Under the pieces are notes generated by a model. The model was not told the origin of the DNA. It ran no database searches and saw only the letters and a program-made list of their open reading frames with translations. Below, piece after piece: positions 36,102 to 49,900 of a DNA stretch of 64,000 bases (positions within the stretch are counted from its first letter, which is position 1; the number at the start of each line of letters is the position of its first letter). A program made the translations under genes and the position numbers. The DNA lies in NCBI RefSeq assembly GCF_001039355.2, contig NW_019775802.1:689816-753815 (forward strand). The letters are read 5' to 3'. The DNA is from Lingula anatina (Eukaryota > Brachiopoda > Lingulata > Lingulida > Lingulidae).

Positions 36102-39100
36102 AAATTGTGGTCAGTTTGGTCAATGTGGCATGAATTGTTCCTTATTTTTCAAAACACTTCATAAATAATCACCATAAAACAACTATTTTTCATCCTTTTT
36201 TATCCTACTTCTAAAAGGTCATTATTTTAACTCCTGAATTTATAACCCAGTACTGATATTGCAGTTTTATATTTACATTATAAAACCACCCCCCATAATC
36301 ACCATTTTGAGACAATTAATGCAAAATCACAGGTGACAGGTAAGCAGACATATCAAATCACTGAATATTTATCCCTTTTTTCATTAATCACAGACATTTA
36401 TAAACTAAGGAAACCACTGGGGCCAGCTTGGGCAGGATGCAAATAAAGAATTGCCACAAGCAAATATGATCTGACTGCTACCTAGGGCTGGAGGGGACCT
36501 AATCCAATTCTCGTATCTCAAACAAACTAAGAAGAAACTTGCAACATTTTGACAACTGTATTATTTTTCTGCGCAGGGTCATTCAAGTTTAAGGCTGACA
36601 AAGAAGATGGTTTTGACCTTTACCACTAAAAGCTATTAGCCATGTTTGAACAGATAAGGTTACGGCAATAAATTTATCTGAACATAAAAAAGAAAAAGCT
36701 TTGTATTTCCTAAGCATAAAATCAGCCTCTGCTTCCATAGCTAAACAACTGGAAAATCTGATGTTATTATCCCAAAGGCACTTTAGAGTACAAAAACATC
36801 TTTACAGCATTTTAAATTTGGCCCAGGTTATTTAATCAGAAAATGAACTTTTTCATTACAGTGTAAGAGCTAGATTAACATTTGTGATGAAATTGGACAT
36901 GACACCAAGCAAACAACTACATTTTAAGATACTATTTGGGAAGAAAATTTTGGCATTTAATCTACCAGCATATCCTTAAATCCCGATGAAATAAACATAA
37001 TATTATATATCCATAAGGGTAATATCTTTAATATTGTAATCCACTGCAAGATGAAACACTTTTGAAACATAGCCACTGAACCAAAAAGAGATGTCTTCAA
37101 TTTTGTTCCCTTCACAACTTTCAAAATGGATCCCTAATCCCCCTGTTTGTACAGGTATTACATGGGGGCCAGTTCAATGAGTCAGTTTACCATGTAAAAG
37201 TATTTGATTTCATTTGAAATGATACTGTATTGCTAGGCCATCTACCACATGGAAAGTCATGTTCTGGATGGATGACAACATTGAGCAGTGGTGTCTGTAG
37301 GTGGTCAATGACTAAGGAGTTGACACCCGCTTCAGTTCTATCTTTTTTTTTTCACTTTTTCAATGATCTGCAGTATGATGTGCTAGGGTGAGAAACCAAG
37401 GTGGTATCATTGAACGTAAAAAAAAGTTATATAGAGAAACTGGAGATAAGTTTACAAGGAAGTTGCAGTGTAAAATAAAATAATAAAAATTAAAGCCAAT
37501 CTATGAACAACCCATTTTCTTATAAGTTTTTTGCAGTTTAGTTAAGAAATGGGATCCTCTCTAACTCTCTCTCTCTTCCTTTCTCTCCCCCCCCCTTCAG
37601 ATGTTGCACAAGCCAAAATATTATCATAGATTTTCATTTTCAAACATTATTACAAGTCCCTGTAGAAATCTGATCCAATACAATCTATTTCACAACATAC
37701 GGAAATATTTAATTTGTTTTTCATTAGTGAGAAGCCAAATTCGATTTATCCATTTAATTATTTACCTCCTGCAAGCCAAATAGCATAAGCAAAAATATAC
37801 AGAAATAAGAGTCTTCTATTCTCTAATGTCCCTTGGGTATTTCCAACTATTTACATGTATTTGTAAAAATAAATTCCTTTTAAGACACAAAGCACTTGGC
37901 CTGGTTGCCCAATTCAACTCAGGCCAAATTTCCCATGATGGTGCCGACTTGGTGAGCGCATGATTTTTTCCCTCCTCCAAATTCTGAACATCAGTCAAAG
38001 GCATCAAAACTCTCTCATTCATACATCCTGCCAGTCAACTAAACAAATCAAAGGAACCAATTTTCAACACAAAAAAAGTGTTTTGAGAAAACACAATTCC
38101 TTTAATTATGCCCTTTAGGTAACCAAAACTTGCTAATGCTTTCAACAGATTTTCTCCTAAGGCAATTCAGTAAGTCCCCTCTGATAAAAAGTCCCTGCTC
38201 CATCTCACTTCTCTCCATTATTTCAATCTGTTGTGACCCCCGGGTGTGTATTGCATACTAATGGGAACAGAGACAGTTAAGCAATGACAATACAGGAGTC
38301 ATAAGGTTTCATCTACAGCACATAACTTTAGACAACACTACAAAAGGCAGCCGTCCTGACTGAATACGCTCAGTTGCACCAGACTTTATAAATTGTTGTG
38401 ACTGCATTCAGCCGGGGACCAGAATGGCTGTGAACTGTGCTGTTTCGGGAGTGATGGCTTCATAACTTCCATCTTCTAGGTAGGTTGATATAATAACCTC
38501 ATTACTTCTGACAATCAACAGAACATACAGTAGTCAAGGTAACAGCAATAACTGGGTGGTTTGTTGAAACCATTAGTCATTTGGCTATTGTTTCTTTTGA
38601 TATGTGTCAATTTAATTTGGATATTGTCACCAGCCTCGAGCTATCGGGTTAGAGTGGTGACAAATCAGCCAAAGGCTCACCTGGTTGACTATGCTGCAAA
38701 GGTTTGGAATAATTTCATATTTGGTGTATTATACTTTACAATAGTGCTTCAACATTTTCACTAGACTCTAAAGTTATGATTATGACCTTGAGTGAAACTT
38801 TGACAACTCCTTGTTTCTTGCAGCTTGCCAAAAAGAAATGAGTCACAAATTGAAGTTATGGGCAATGAAGCAAATAATCAGCAAGCAATATCTAAGTCAT
38901 GCTAAGAACATTATTTGATATCTCCAGAAATTCAAATGTAAAAAAAAAACATTTTTTCATTAGCATATCATTTTCATAATAAGTATGTCTCGACTGCTTT
39001 TAAAGCATTCATTGGTAATGAGCATGAGAGAGAGCTTGATATTTAAGCAAATATCAACAGTTTATATACCTTCTTTAAAATGGATGCAGTAAAAGCTTTA

Positions 39101-42100
39101 AATGAATAAGAGTCAACAAAATAAAAGTAAATGCAAAAGCTTTTGCAATATTGATTTTGAACAATTTGTCTAGAAGAAAGCTTTCTAGTGCAATATGTCA
39201 CCAAAGTTTAAACCAACACAACTGAAGTTCCCTTTTATCCCAAATATCATTCTCAAAGTGTAGTGGTGAAAAAAAAATTCTTGATGGGATTATCTTTAAT
39301 TTTGGGGAACAAAACCCTTGAGGTACCAGGGACTTCTACACAGCAGTCTTTATCAAAAGACCAACCTAGAATGAATATTATCTGTAAAGAATTACTTTCA
39401 GTCACTTGACTCTGAAGTACTTAGTTTACTGACCATGGCTAATCAGGAATCAAGAGGTCCTGCCTGAGACAGACACCCCTCTGTGTAAGTTCCCCTTTTC
39501 AAAGGCAGTCAAGGTAATGTGTAGACGGTTCTCAAATACACACCTACAAAAGTGGTGGTCACTTTTCGGCATCATGTGGTCAAATACTCGACCAACCACT
39601 GCCACTCATCATTATAGGTACAGCCCAATATATCACACACTGTTGTAGTGTCACTGATGGAGCTTCAATCTACTCGATTACTGAAGGCATTACTATTGCT
39701 TGCTCTGATCTATATATTCTTTTTTTTTTTTTAAATCCAATCCATTCTCCCAATTCCTGAGCTCCAACTGCCAATCTTTATCCCAGTAGGGTTCTTTCTA
39801 AATAATATTCTGAATTAGACCCATTTCAAAAGCCCAGCAATCAAAAAACATTTTCTAAACAAAATTAAACAGTCAACTGGAACTGTAGGTTTCTAACCTA
39901 TGGTGTATTTTGCCATATTGCACTCAGTGCACATGCAGCCAAGGGGTATGTTTTTTAAGTGACGGGCTTTTTTTTTTGTAAGCAATTGACACAAGACATG
40001 ACTACTTAAATTTTTGTGACCTAGGGCAGTCGCACACAGGGAAACAAGTTACAGAATGAAAACAGTATACAATCTAAAAGGCGAATAAAGTAAGTGTTTT
40101 TTAAACAAACTTTTCTTTACCACTTTTCATGATATCCCCTGCATACATATTACATTTCTTTACAATTAAAGAGAATCAAACAATAAAGATACATACTCTG
40201 TCTACATGAAAAGATAAATGTACAATAAACTTTAAAAAATTATCTTAAATCTAGTGTGCCTACAATGAGCTGATGAAGTTGTACATGTAAAGGGAGGGCG
40301 TCTGCTTATAATGTTAACCTTTCCAAACACTCACCCCCTGACCCTTTAACTTAAAAAAAATCTTCTCCATCTTCAAACCAACATACTGGAACAATTTTGA
40401 GGAAAATGAATGCTTCTGCCATTTGTAGCATGAACTGTTAAAAGGATTACCCAGAAAGTAGCTTTGTACAAACTTCTGGTAAAAAGATTACTTTGTAACT
40501 ATATACAGAGGCATGTCTGCGGAGACTGAAGTGATTTGGTGATCATTACAGGTAAATGTATAAAAAAAACTGAGCAGACATTTCTAGACCCATTCAGCTA
40601 GACCCTGGTCTTGTTACTTCATCAATGGCAAAATGTCCTTTTTCAACCCAACAAAAAGAATAAAGAAATGGATTTAACACTTGTTTAAGTTTACTTTCAT
40701 GTATGTTTATATAGCAATGTTTTTACAGGGGAACACATACAACTTGAGCATTTCAAGCACCCCTCCCTGTTGTTTATTAAAAGAGTGGAAAATTCTTACA
40801 AAATATAGTACGCAAAATATAAACATGGTAATGTAAAAGTTCACAGCAGTCAAAGTTTGTTGGAAAAATGACATTCACTAGCAAAGAAGGTAAGAATGCC
40901 CTGTATGTTTTTAGATAGTTGCATTGATATTCTGTATCTTGATTTTTCTTCTTTTTTGGCACCATGTCTATCAAACAAGATGATTCAATTAACAATTTAC
41001 AGGGGTGAAACATTAGGAAAACCTGTTCTTTGTGGTGATCATAGACAAGTTTGCTTCTACAAATTCATAACATTCAAAAGGAATATTTTCAGGTGAGCAA
41101 AAAGTAATAATACCCATGGTTTTTATACACGAGTTTAGCTATCAAAAACTAGATTAGATTCAAAGACCTCAGTACTCTGTGAGTGATTTATCATAGTCAA
41201 TCCGTTGTGAAATGACAGAAGTGTCAGGTCCTCCTCCTGCTTAGCTGACGTCTGGCACACAGGGATGTATGATGTTTAGATCACAGAGGTTATAATATGG
41301 AACTGTGACAGACAGTTACATGAACTTATTAAAAGATGCCATAAATATATTATATTTCACATACCTGGATTTGTTACATAAGGGATCAAAGGTTTTATTT
41401 AAGAAAAAACTCACTTGCACAACAGAGGTTTTTACTGGTAAAACTGTAACATGATCTCACATGACTTAATTCAACTGAAGGGAGAAGGAATTTTTTGTGA
41501 ATAAATTCCCTATTTAAATCCATTGCTGAATTGCCCTCAAAGATATCAAGTTGAACTATAAAAAGCCAAATGAACTGAAGTTATAGGCAATTCAGTACAT
41601 TAGTTAATAAATGAGTAAATCAATAAATCATTACATAATCTTTTATTGGTATCAATTTATAACATTTCAGGACTTGTTTTGGCCTCCAAGGTCTTTAATA
41701 GGTTTGCACCAAAAGAACTTGGTGACAAAAAAGTCTTGTTGACGACACTGCTAAAAATTCTTTCACGCTGATGATTGACCTTTGCTATCACAATGACAAG
41801 AAAGGAAGAGATTTATGTGCTAACATGTAACCGTTGTTGCCACTTTTTCTGAAGACTGATATTTTAACAAATCAACTACATGGGACTGGATAACTTAAAT
41901 GAATAACTTAATAAGCACAGTTATCATTCAATCACATATCAAGTAAGGAAACAACCATAAGAAATTAACTGTATCCACATGAAACTTAAAATCCCTATAC
42001 CTTAACTCCGGTAAAAGATATGTTCATACACATATATGATTAACATCGGTGAATTTATTTGACATATTGCACTTATATAGAACACCATTTACTTTAAACC

Positions 42101-45100
42101 ACGAGTTTTCTACAGTGTTAGAGGACAATGGAACCACTAGAGCAGTCTTGGCAAAATTAATTTGTGGTAGCTTGTTTATAAAATTTGGCACTAAACTGAA
42201 AAGAACATTTGACAGATCATGTTTTAGCCTCTGGCACAAGCCAAAGTGTATCACACATTACACTGATCAAGGCATTAAAATCAGGATCTGAAGTGACACA
42301 AGCTATGTTACCTCAATTTGGACAGAGTACTCGTCTGTTGACAGTTTCTGTCAAAAAGATCATTGTCAAAGCAACTTATTTGCCAATATCAAAATTCAAA
42401 GGGCTTGATCTTATTAAGCAATGGAAGTCTGAAATTTGGACCCTTGCGTCAGTTTTCATCTGAGTCTGCATGGAGGAATCCAACTTTCTCTCAGTCAAGT
42501 GCTTACAAAAAGATGGAGAAATTGCTATATCTATATTCATGCATCGCTAATGACACCTATTTCAAACTGTAATACAAGGTATTATGTTCCGGTCAAGTTT
42601 CAAATAAAGTAGAAAATAAAGATATCTATTTACATGCTGTCTTTGGGTGTGCAGGTTGAAGTGAAGTAGAAAACTTTGAAGGTGAAACAAATATTTCATC
42701 CTCTTAGATGAACTCATAAACCAAGTGGAAGAAAAAAATTCTAGTAGACGTCTTGGAACAAATATTGTGTAATCATTTAAACTTGGTTAAGATATGTTCC
42801 AATTTCATGACTGTCTTTGAAATTAATTATAAGCATATTTTAGAGTTACCAATTACTTTTCATTAACAAACTATTTGTAATAGGTATTCTATTTCTTGCC
42901 TGGGGTGACTTTTCACATCGCAATACAAGCACCCAGTTCATCTTTAGGAAAACTATGTAATATATCTTTGATACTAAAGGTAGCAAGTACATGCTGTACA
43001 ATAAAGTCTGAGTTATGTGCTGTTATGCTGCAGCCATTCCCAGTGCTGAATGTACACAAATCTTGTGCTTAGGTTTACAAATTAGTCTCTGCAGGAAATG
43101 GGGCCATCAATACTGGGAGGATGCTGTAATGTGTTCTCTACCAATCCACTGTGTAATTTCTTATTACCTGTGCTCTCTTTTTTTTCCCTCTTGTATACAT
43201 TTATAAGCATGAAGCTACTTAATCATGGTAATATTTTCTTTTCATTCTCTCTTTTTACGTTTTTATTCTATTTGAAACTCGCTTTTTCACTCTTTATGTG
43301 AACCAAAGGTTATTTAGTCTATGCTTTATTTAACACCTTATTTTTCATGCAGGTGCCACAGCCCATTGTCAAAGGGGGAAAAAAAAAGGTTGAATTCCAT
43401 CATATGCAGCAGTCATTTGTTCCGAGCCAGGAAAGCTTTCTCTACAACATCTAATGGTTCAGTACACTTAATTGCAATGGTCACTCAAAGAGCAAATTTG
43501 TTGCACATGGTCAAGATGGTTTTAATTTTCAACATTTTTTTTAAACCAAACAACTAAAATAACAGGTAGCATTTTTTTAAATGTTTTCTGCAGTAAAACT
43601 CAGAATGACTAAAATCTGTAAATGTATTTTTGACAGTCTCTAGATGATGATCAAACACTTTTTAACATATGGCCCTAGAGATAAGCATGGGGAAAAAGCA
43701 TATGGCCAGGGGAAATCAAGCATTCCGAAACTGGTTAACACTACCTGAAGAAGTAAATCACATAATCCCACGTAATGCAAATTACAGGAGCTACTGTAAA
43801 ATGTAGTTATCTGGAAGAAAATCATAGGTGTAATTGCCATTTTATTCTATGAGGGGAGGCATAAAGGGCAGAGAAACAGCATAAAAAGCAATATGATAAC
43901 ATCATACAAATAAATTGTTTGTTTTTTGGTAACAAACACTGGAGTTAGCCTAAGATCTTCAAGTTCAACTCACTGTAAAATGAAAGCAAAGTTCCTTGGT
44001 GAGATCACCTTTTAGACATATAACTGATTGAATTCTACAATGTCACCTTGCACACACAGAGCACACTGTTTAAACACTTGACATCTCGACTTGGGTCTTC
44101 AAGGCCGGAATGCCAAGATTAAAATCAGCACCGAATTCATTTTAAAACAGATGCAAATGCCATGGACTTTATAGCAAGTATGTAGGCGGAGAATAGAAAG
44201 GTGTGTTCACGGAGCTCACTTCTGTCTGGCTAGAGCATCTTATGATCAATTTCAGCTTGGAGTTACCGTATGTGCTCGTCACAGTGAGTTCCCAGGTGCA
44301 CACACATATATATACATTATACATTATACAGGATCTGTTGGGGTAGCATTTGAGTTGCTGGCTACAGCTTACACTATTCCTATCACTGAATGGGAATAAC
44401 TACATGTACTTTCAAGTAAAATACATTGTGCAAACAACAAGGACCAGCAACAAAGAGAGCCTTTTTTCTTAAGAGGACACTTGAAAACGGTAAGCTTTTT
44501 GAGGGCCAAAACTTCAGCTTATTTGTGTTTCGGTGTGGATATTACTGAAAATGATAGGTGTGTCTCATTGTCATAGGAAATGAGGGGTGAAGAATGCAAA
44601 AAGGGAGGAACTTCTAAACAGAAAAATTTCACTGCTGAGTAATTATTTCATTTTGTCAGGGGTTCTTCCTCTAATTTTTCACCTAATCTTAAGTGTTTCA
44701 GGAAATGTTAGTGTTAAGTGTCTCCTTTTATGAAGTCTCATTACACTTTAGAAGGCTGTTATTCCTACTGATCAGTAGAAGGCCTATGAATTGTTTAATT
44801 CTTCCGTCAAGATCTTCCTTGATGTTTTCTTCACTAGGTCCTTTATCATTTCTAAGATAATGTTTTTCATTATTTCAATTAATGCCCGGATTTAATCATA
44901 TACCAAGAATGTTAAGCATGCTTGGGGTTTAAATTATTTAAAACAATAATTACCAATGATGAATGTCTTTGATCCTCCTGACAATTTTAAATCAAGTTGT
45001 GGGTGTGAACCAAAAACTTCATGTGTGAGCCACAAACCAGCTTCAACCTTTTTAGTAATTTTAACTGCTGGTCAGTTTTGAAGGAGCTTATTTGAACTAG

Positions 45101-46640
45101 AAAATGAAAAAAGTGCCACACAGGGCAAAAAAGAAAAAAAAATCATTTCATTTCAATGTTTTGACTTCAAACCAGTCCAGTTACTGAAGGTGAGTAAGAG
45201 AAAAAAAATATTTAGACTAGATACATATACAGGGACTTTGTGGATAACTCATGCTATAAAAAACGATGCAGTGGTAACCCTGGTAAATTTCCACAACAAA
45301 GTAAAACGAGACAAGATAAACAGTGAACTTCTGGCAAATGACACCATATGGGACTATTTAACAGACATTGTTGTGAAAATCAAGAAACCATTTGGTAATT
45401 ATATCACAGGAAAATATATAGTATCCACTGTAACACACCTTTAACAGCCTGGGAATGAAGAAAACCTTTGACATTAAGTGCTTCTGTCTAAGCTGAGACA
45501 CTTAAAAATATTACATCACACCAGTCAGTTTGTCTACAGGTGAAATTAATCAAATTTTTCTTCCTGAAAAAAAAAAAATACCATCTTTACAGTGACAAAA
45601 CACCGTTGTTAAGAGGCATTTTTCAAAATCAGCATTGAGAACAAAGTAGCATCTAAAGGACTGCAAGGAAGGTATCACCAAGTACGTGATCAACTTTTAA
45701 AGGTTCATTCTTCTTTTGAGATTTCACTACTGTACTGGCAGGAGTGTCAGGTGATGAAGTATGTGTCACAGGGTTCTTCAATTATTTGGGACGACGACGG
45801 TCTCACCTGGATAACTGTGGGGCCTTTAGTTGTCTGCTCAGCTAGCTGAGAATATTGAAATACTGATACAGAGGTGACATTGTTGTAATTGCTTCGTTCA
45901 ATGTAAATACTGCTTTCACTGGGTTGTGAAAATCAGAGATGATCATGTTCCTAGAGGACTGAACTTAATAACTTTCTAACCAAGTTGTTATAGGTAGTTT
46001 TTTTTAATCATTTGTCTGAAGAGCATGGGATCATTTTGAGAAGAGTGGGCTCTTTATATAATGTTGCTTCACCTTTACATGCTCACACATAAATGCACAT
46101 GTATGCACACGAGCACGTGTTCTTACTAGGAAAGTGTTTATAATCCAGTATATTCTGATTTCAACCAGATGTCCCTTCATTTCCATCCACTATTATTATT
46201 ATTATCATCAATATATTTTTTTTTTTGGGGGGGGGGAGAACAAAAGTAGATTTAATGTTCATGAACAATATTATAGGTGGTAGTTGGAAAGACTAATAAA
46301 CAGCCATCCATGAAGGTATATTTTTAAGTTCATTATATTCCAAGTACATCATCCTATACGTATTTCACAACCTGACACCAGAGCTTTTACCATATGCACA
46401 GAGGCATACTAATGTACACATCTAGTGTTATCAGGTATTTTATCCTTGTAGTGTACGTGCCACAGGGGACAGTACTTGTACGTGTAGCCAGATATAGCAT
46501 ATCTGTAACTGTAACATTATAAGGTTAATCATAAGAGTTCACTTTCTAAATTTCTGAGACTTCAGTCTTATTGTTTTGTGGTGGTCTCTATTTTAAAACA
46601 TTTTTTCAGGTAATTCATTTCACATTATTATTCTTCTCTT
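36102..46640. other. Long region without recognisable genes
   Basis: About 10.5 kb of AT-rich single-copy-looking sequence. Reading frames are short and show no domain I know. A strong pyrimidine tract and AG at 37571-37600 resemble a splice acceptor, but the 60-residue frame after it has no recognisable features. Part of it could be UTR or intron of a neighbouring gene. Confidence 0.5.
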
Positions 46641-46644
46641 GCAG

Positions 46645-46909
46645 CAAGCCACCCAGAGAGCACGCTACAGAAATGCGTATGATTGTGTGGGTCCCATGTT
46701 TTATGGCATCCTAATCACAGCTACCTAGGACATGTAACACATACACAACTCAGTGGTGATAAGATTTACAGCAACATTGTCAAGCAGCAGTAGCTACACA
46801 GCAGTCTGGATATAGGAACAGTAGCTAGAACATATACAGCACACTGAGAAATAAGTCCTCATTCTCTTTTACTGTGATATAATAACCAGCACCAAAATAA
46901 TCAGAGACC
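46645..46909 (+). other. Possible 5' UTR of the third lectin gene
   Basis: A good acceptor (ttcttctcttgcag, ending 46644) precedes 265 bases that run without interruption into the ATG at 46910. A noncoding first exon further upstream would explain it. Inference from the acceptor only. Confidence 0.3.
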
Positions 46910-49900
46910 ATGGAATACCTGACAATACTGATCAGCATATGTATTTGCCTGCCTGCTACAACTCTCTCCCAGTCCTACAGCAGGGCTGACAATGAGGCCC
47001 TGCCTAAAAAGAGGGGACACCAGGAAAAACTTAACCAGCTGAACTCCCTGATGAGGTTCCAGGGAGACCAGTGCAGTATGCTGCTAAATGTCCAAGATTT
47101 TCTGTTGGATTTGTACAACGATAACCGGAGATACAAGAAAAAGACTGCCAAGTTACAGAAAACAGTGGACAAAATGGCCAATGAGATGAAACAGCTGAGA
47201 GAGATTGTCGATCAGCTACGCAGTGGGAAGATGAACATTGGTGGGAGATCACAGGCAGACAGTGGCTACCTGTACGACCAGTCACCAACTAGTGTTCGCG
47301 GTGGGCAAGATACCTCCCAGATCATGCGTATTGTACACGAAATGACTGACCACAGTCGCAACATGACGCACGCCATGCTCAGTCGTACTGAACATAAATA
47401 CCGTGTCTTGGAAAGAAAGATGGACAACCTTCAGGAGATTTCTCGTCAAGAGGCGAACAGGTTTAGGTCTAAGGAAGCCGAGATTAGAAAAATGAGAGAA
47501 GAGAATCATAAGAAAGCCAGGGAGCTGGTAAAGCAACAGGATACTATAGTGGACATGGAGAAGAGAATCCATTGGCTGGAAAGCACAGCAAACCGTGGCA
47601 ACGACATAGCCATTTCTCGTGGGGATTGTAAGTATAACTGGAGTTCAGATCACTACATTTTAATAATAAAACAATCTTACATTATTTCATTATTACTTTA
47701 ATTTTGCTGGTGAAAAAAATTAGCACTACATCACAAGGGTTCTACAGCTTGTTTGTGAAGAAACTGGTGCTTCAAAAAGTTATGTATTAAAAGATGTACT
47801 CTCCAAAGGTAATTAAGGTTTATTTTGGGGGGGGGGAGCACTTATGGAGTTGTCAGTACATCTCCAAGAGAAAGGTTAAAGGGGAATACAAGTCTCTGGG
47901 GACCTAAATTCAATAAAATCCGACCCCCCCTCTTCTCTCTAGATCTGCCCATCACGTTTTACCCACTGTAAGCGTAAGCCTAATTTTGGGGGTAGTTATC
48001 CAGTCGTGACGTCATTGCCTGAACTCTCTGGCATTGGCCTATGCATTACAGTGCGGCGTGTAATGCCTTTGCACGGGTACGACATGTTTACCTCGCAAAT
48101 AAAGCACTTAACGATACAAAAAATGGAACACATTATCCTGAACTTTCGCGCATTCTGATTATGTAAANGGGGGGGGGGACCTACCTTATGGCAATCCTGA
48201 CTGTTAGACTTATCATTCAAAACTTCCAACACCATCAAGACCAGGTCTTTAATCCCTGCTTCATCTTTTGTGCACTTAATTGTTTAACGAGGGGACAGCC
48301 AGTACAATTTTCATAAAGGTCTCTCCCTTCCAGAAGTGAGCATTCTACCAGTAGATCAATCCCACTGGAGGTTATACGTAAACTGAACAATATCTGGCAG
48401 TAATGTAGCCATAGAGCAACAATATGTTCATTGATATAATACAGCCTTAGTGTCTTAAGCTGTTATTTTTCAAACAAAATTTATAAGATAATATCACAGC
48501 TACTTTATTACCAATGTCACAATGACAACATATGCCACACATAATTGAGCTGACTTTCTTGTGTCTATAAGATTTTAAAAGAAATGGGTTAAAATCCAAG
48601 TTTCTGGCCAATTATTTTACCGTTTCTTACTGCTTCAGACTACAGTTTTGTCAACTAAATCACTACATTGTGCACAGAGGTAATTTTCACATGTGCTTTA
48701 TACACTATTTTAAGTTGACACGGTGATTCACAGGGAGGTGAAAAAATAATGAGTTTAAAAATCTGAGAGTTTGTTCTTTCCTCCTTGGTAAGCACTTTGT
48801 TCTAAAGTCAACACAAAGAGTCTAAAGTTTCAATCTTCACACACTTATATTTGGTTTTGAAATCTGATGGTATATTGACTAAATACTGTAACATGATTCA
48901 ATAATATTTAAAGTTCCAAGTCTTTCTCACTTGATCATGTATATGATCAAAAGAAACATTCAAACAAAGATGAATGTGAAAAAGAGGATGGAAATATACA
49001 CATTATTTATTAAGGTATCAGCAAGGCACACATTCCATCACTTAGAAAATAAATTATTTCTGGTGTAGTAAAGTAAAGACAAGTTAATTGGGCAACTACT
49101 TGATGGTATATTTGATGTGCTATACCTGGGACAGCCCCAGACATAGAGCAGGCTATTGAACCAGTTTTGACAAATGGTCCTTATTAGCATCATGAAAACT
49201 TTATACCATGTGTGCTAAACGCCAGGGTCAGGGGTCTTAGAACACTTTTCATCATGTTATCTTTTTTATTGCTTCCCTATCAATAAATGTGACAGTTGCA
49301 AATTCTGTGCAAGAGAAAATACAATTACCATCTAAAATACATTAAGAGCAAATACAAGCAAATCAACTTTAATAACTACAAATGTGTACTTGTATTTAAA
49401 AAAAAACAAAACCAACAAACAAACAAACAAACAAACAAACAAACAAAAAAAATACAATTCTCGAAGTAAGGAGAAAAAACATTTTATTTACTCCTTTTTT
49501 CTGTTTCAAAAACCCCATCCTTTGATCTTTTTCACCATCATTATTCAACATTGCCCCTCAAATCATTTCCCTCTAACACCACGAGTGTATACAACTGAGG
49601 AACTCTTGTGTGCTTAGATTGTCTGCTGTAAGAGTTCCCCAGTGCATGGGGGCAAATTAGTCATTTACCCAAGCCAACAGAAGTCCATATTTAGTCTAGA
49701 AATCCAGTTTGCGACTGAAGGTTATACATTAACCATACAATGATGGGTGAGGGAAAGACTTCTTTCAGGCTAAGACTTGCTTATTTTAGTCACGCGCTGC
49801 CTGGTGGTGTGTCTTCAGCCAGCAATGCCTTTTTTGCCCTGTGACACAGAGCGTCAATCAAACACCTCCTTGGTTCTTGTTCATTGCCTCAACACTGCTG

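Noticed and set aside
38561-38764. Hydrophobic 67-codon frame that looks like a signal peptide
   Set aside because: AT-rich DNA gives Leu/Ile/Phe-rich frames by chance; no recognisable continuation or splice sites.
42049-42572. Several overlapping plus-strand frames of 60-85 codons
   Set aside because: They overlap each other in different frames and resemble no family; probably chance.
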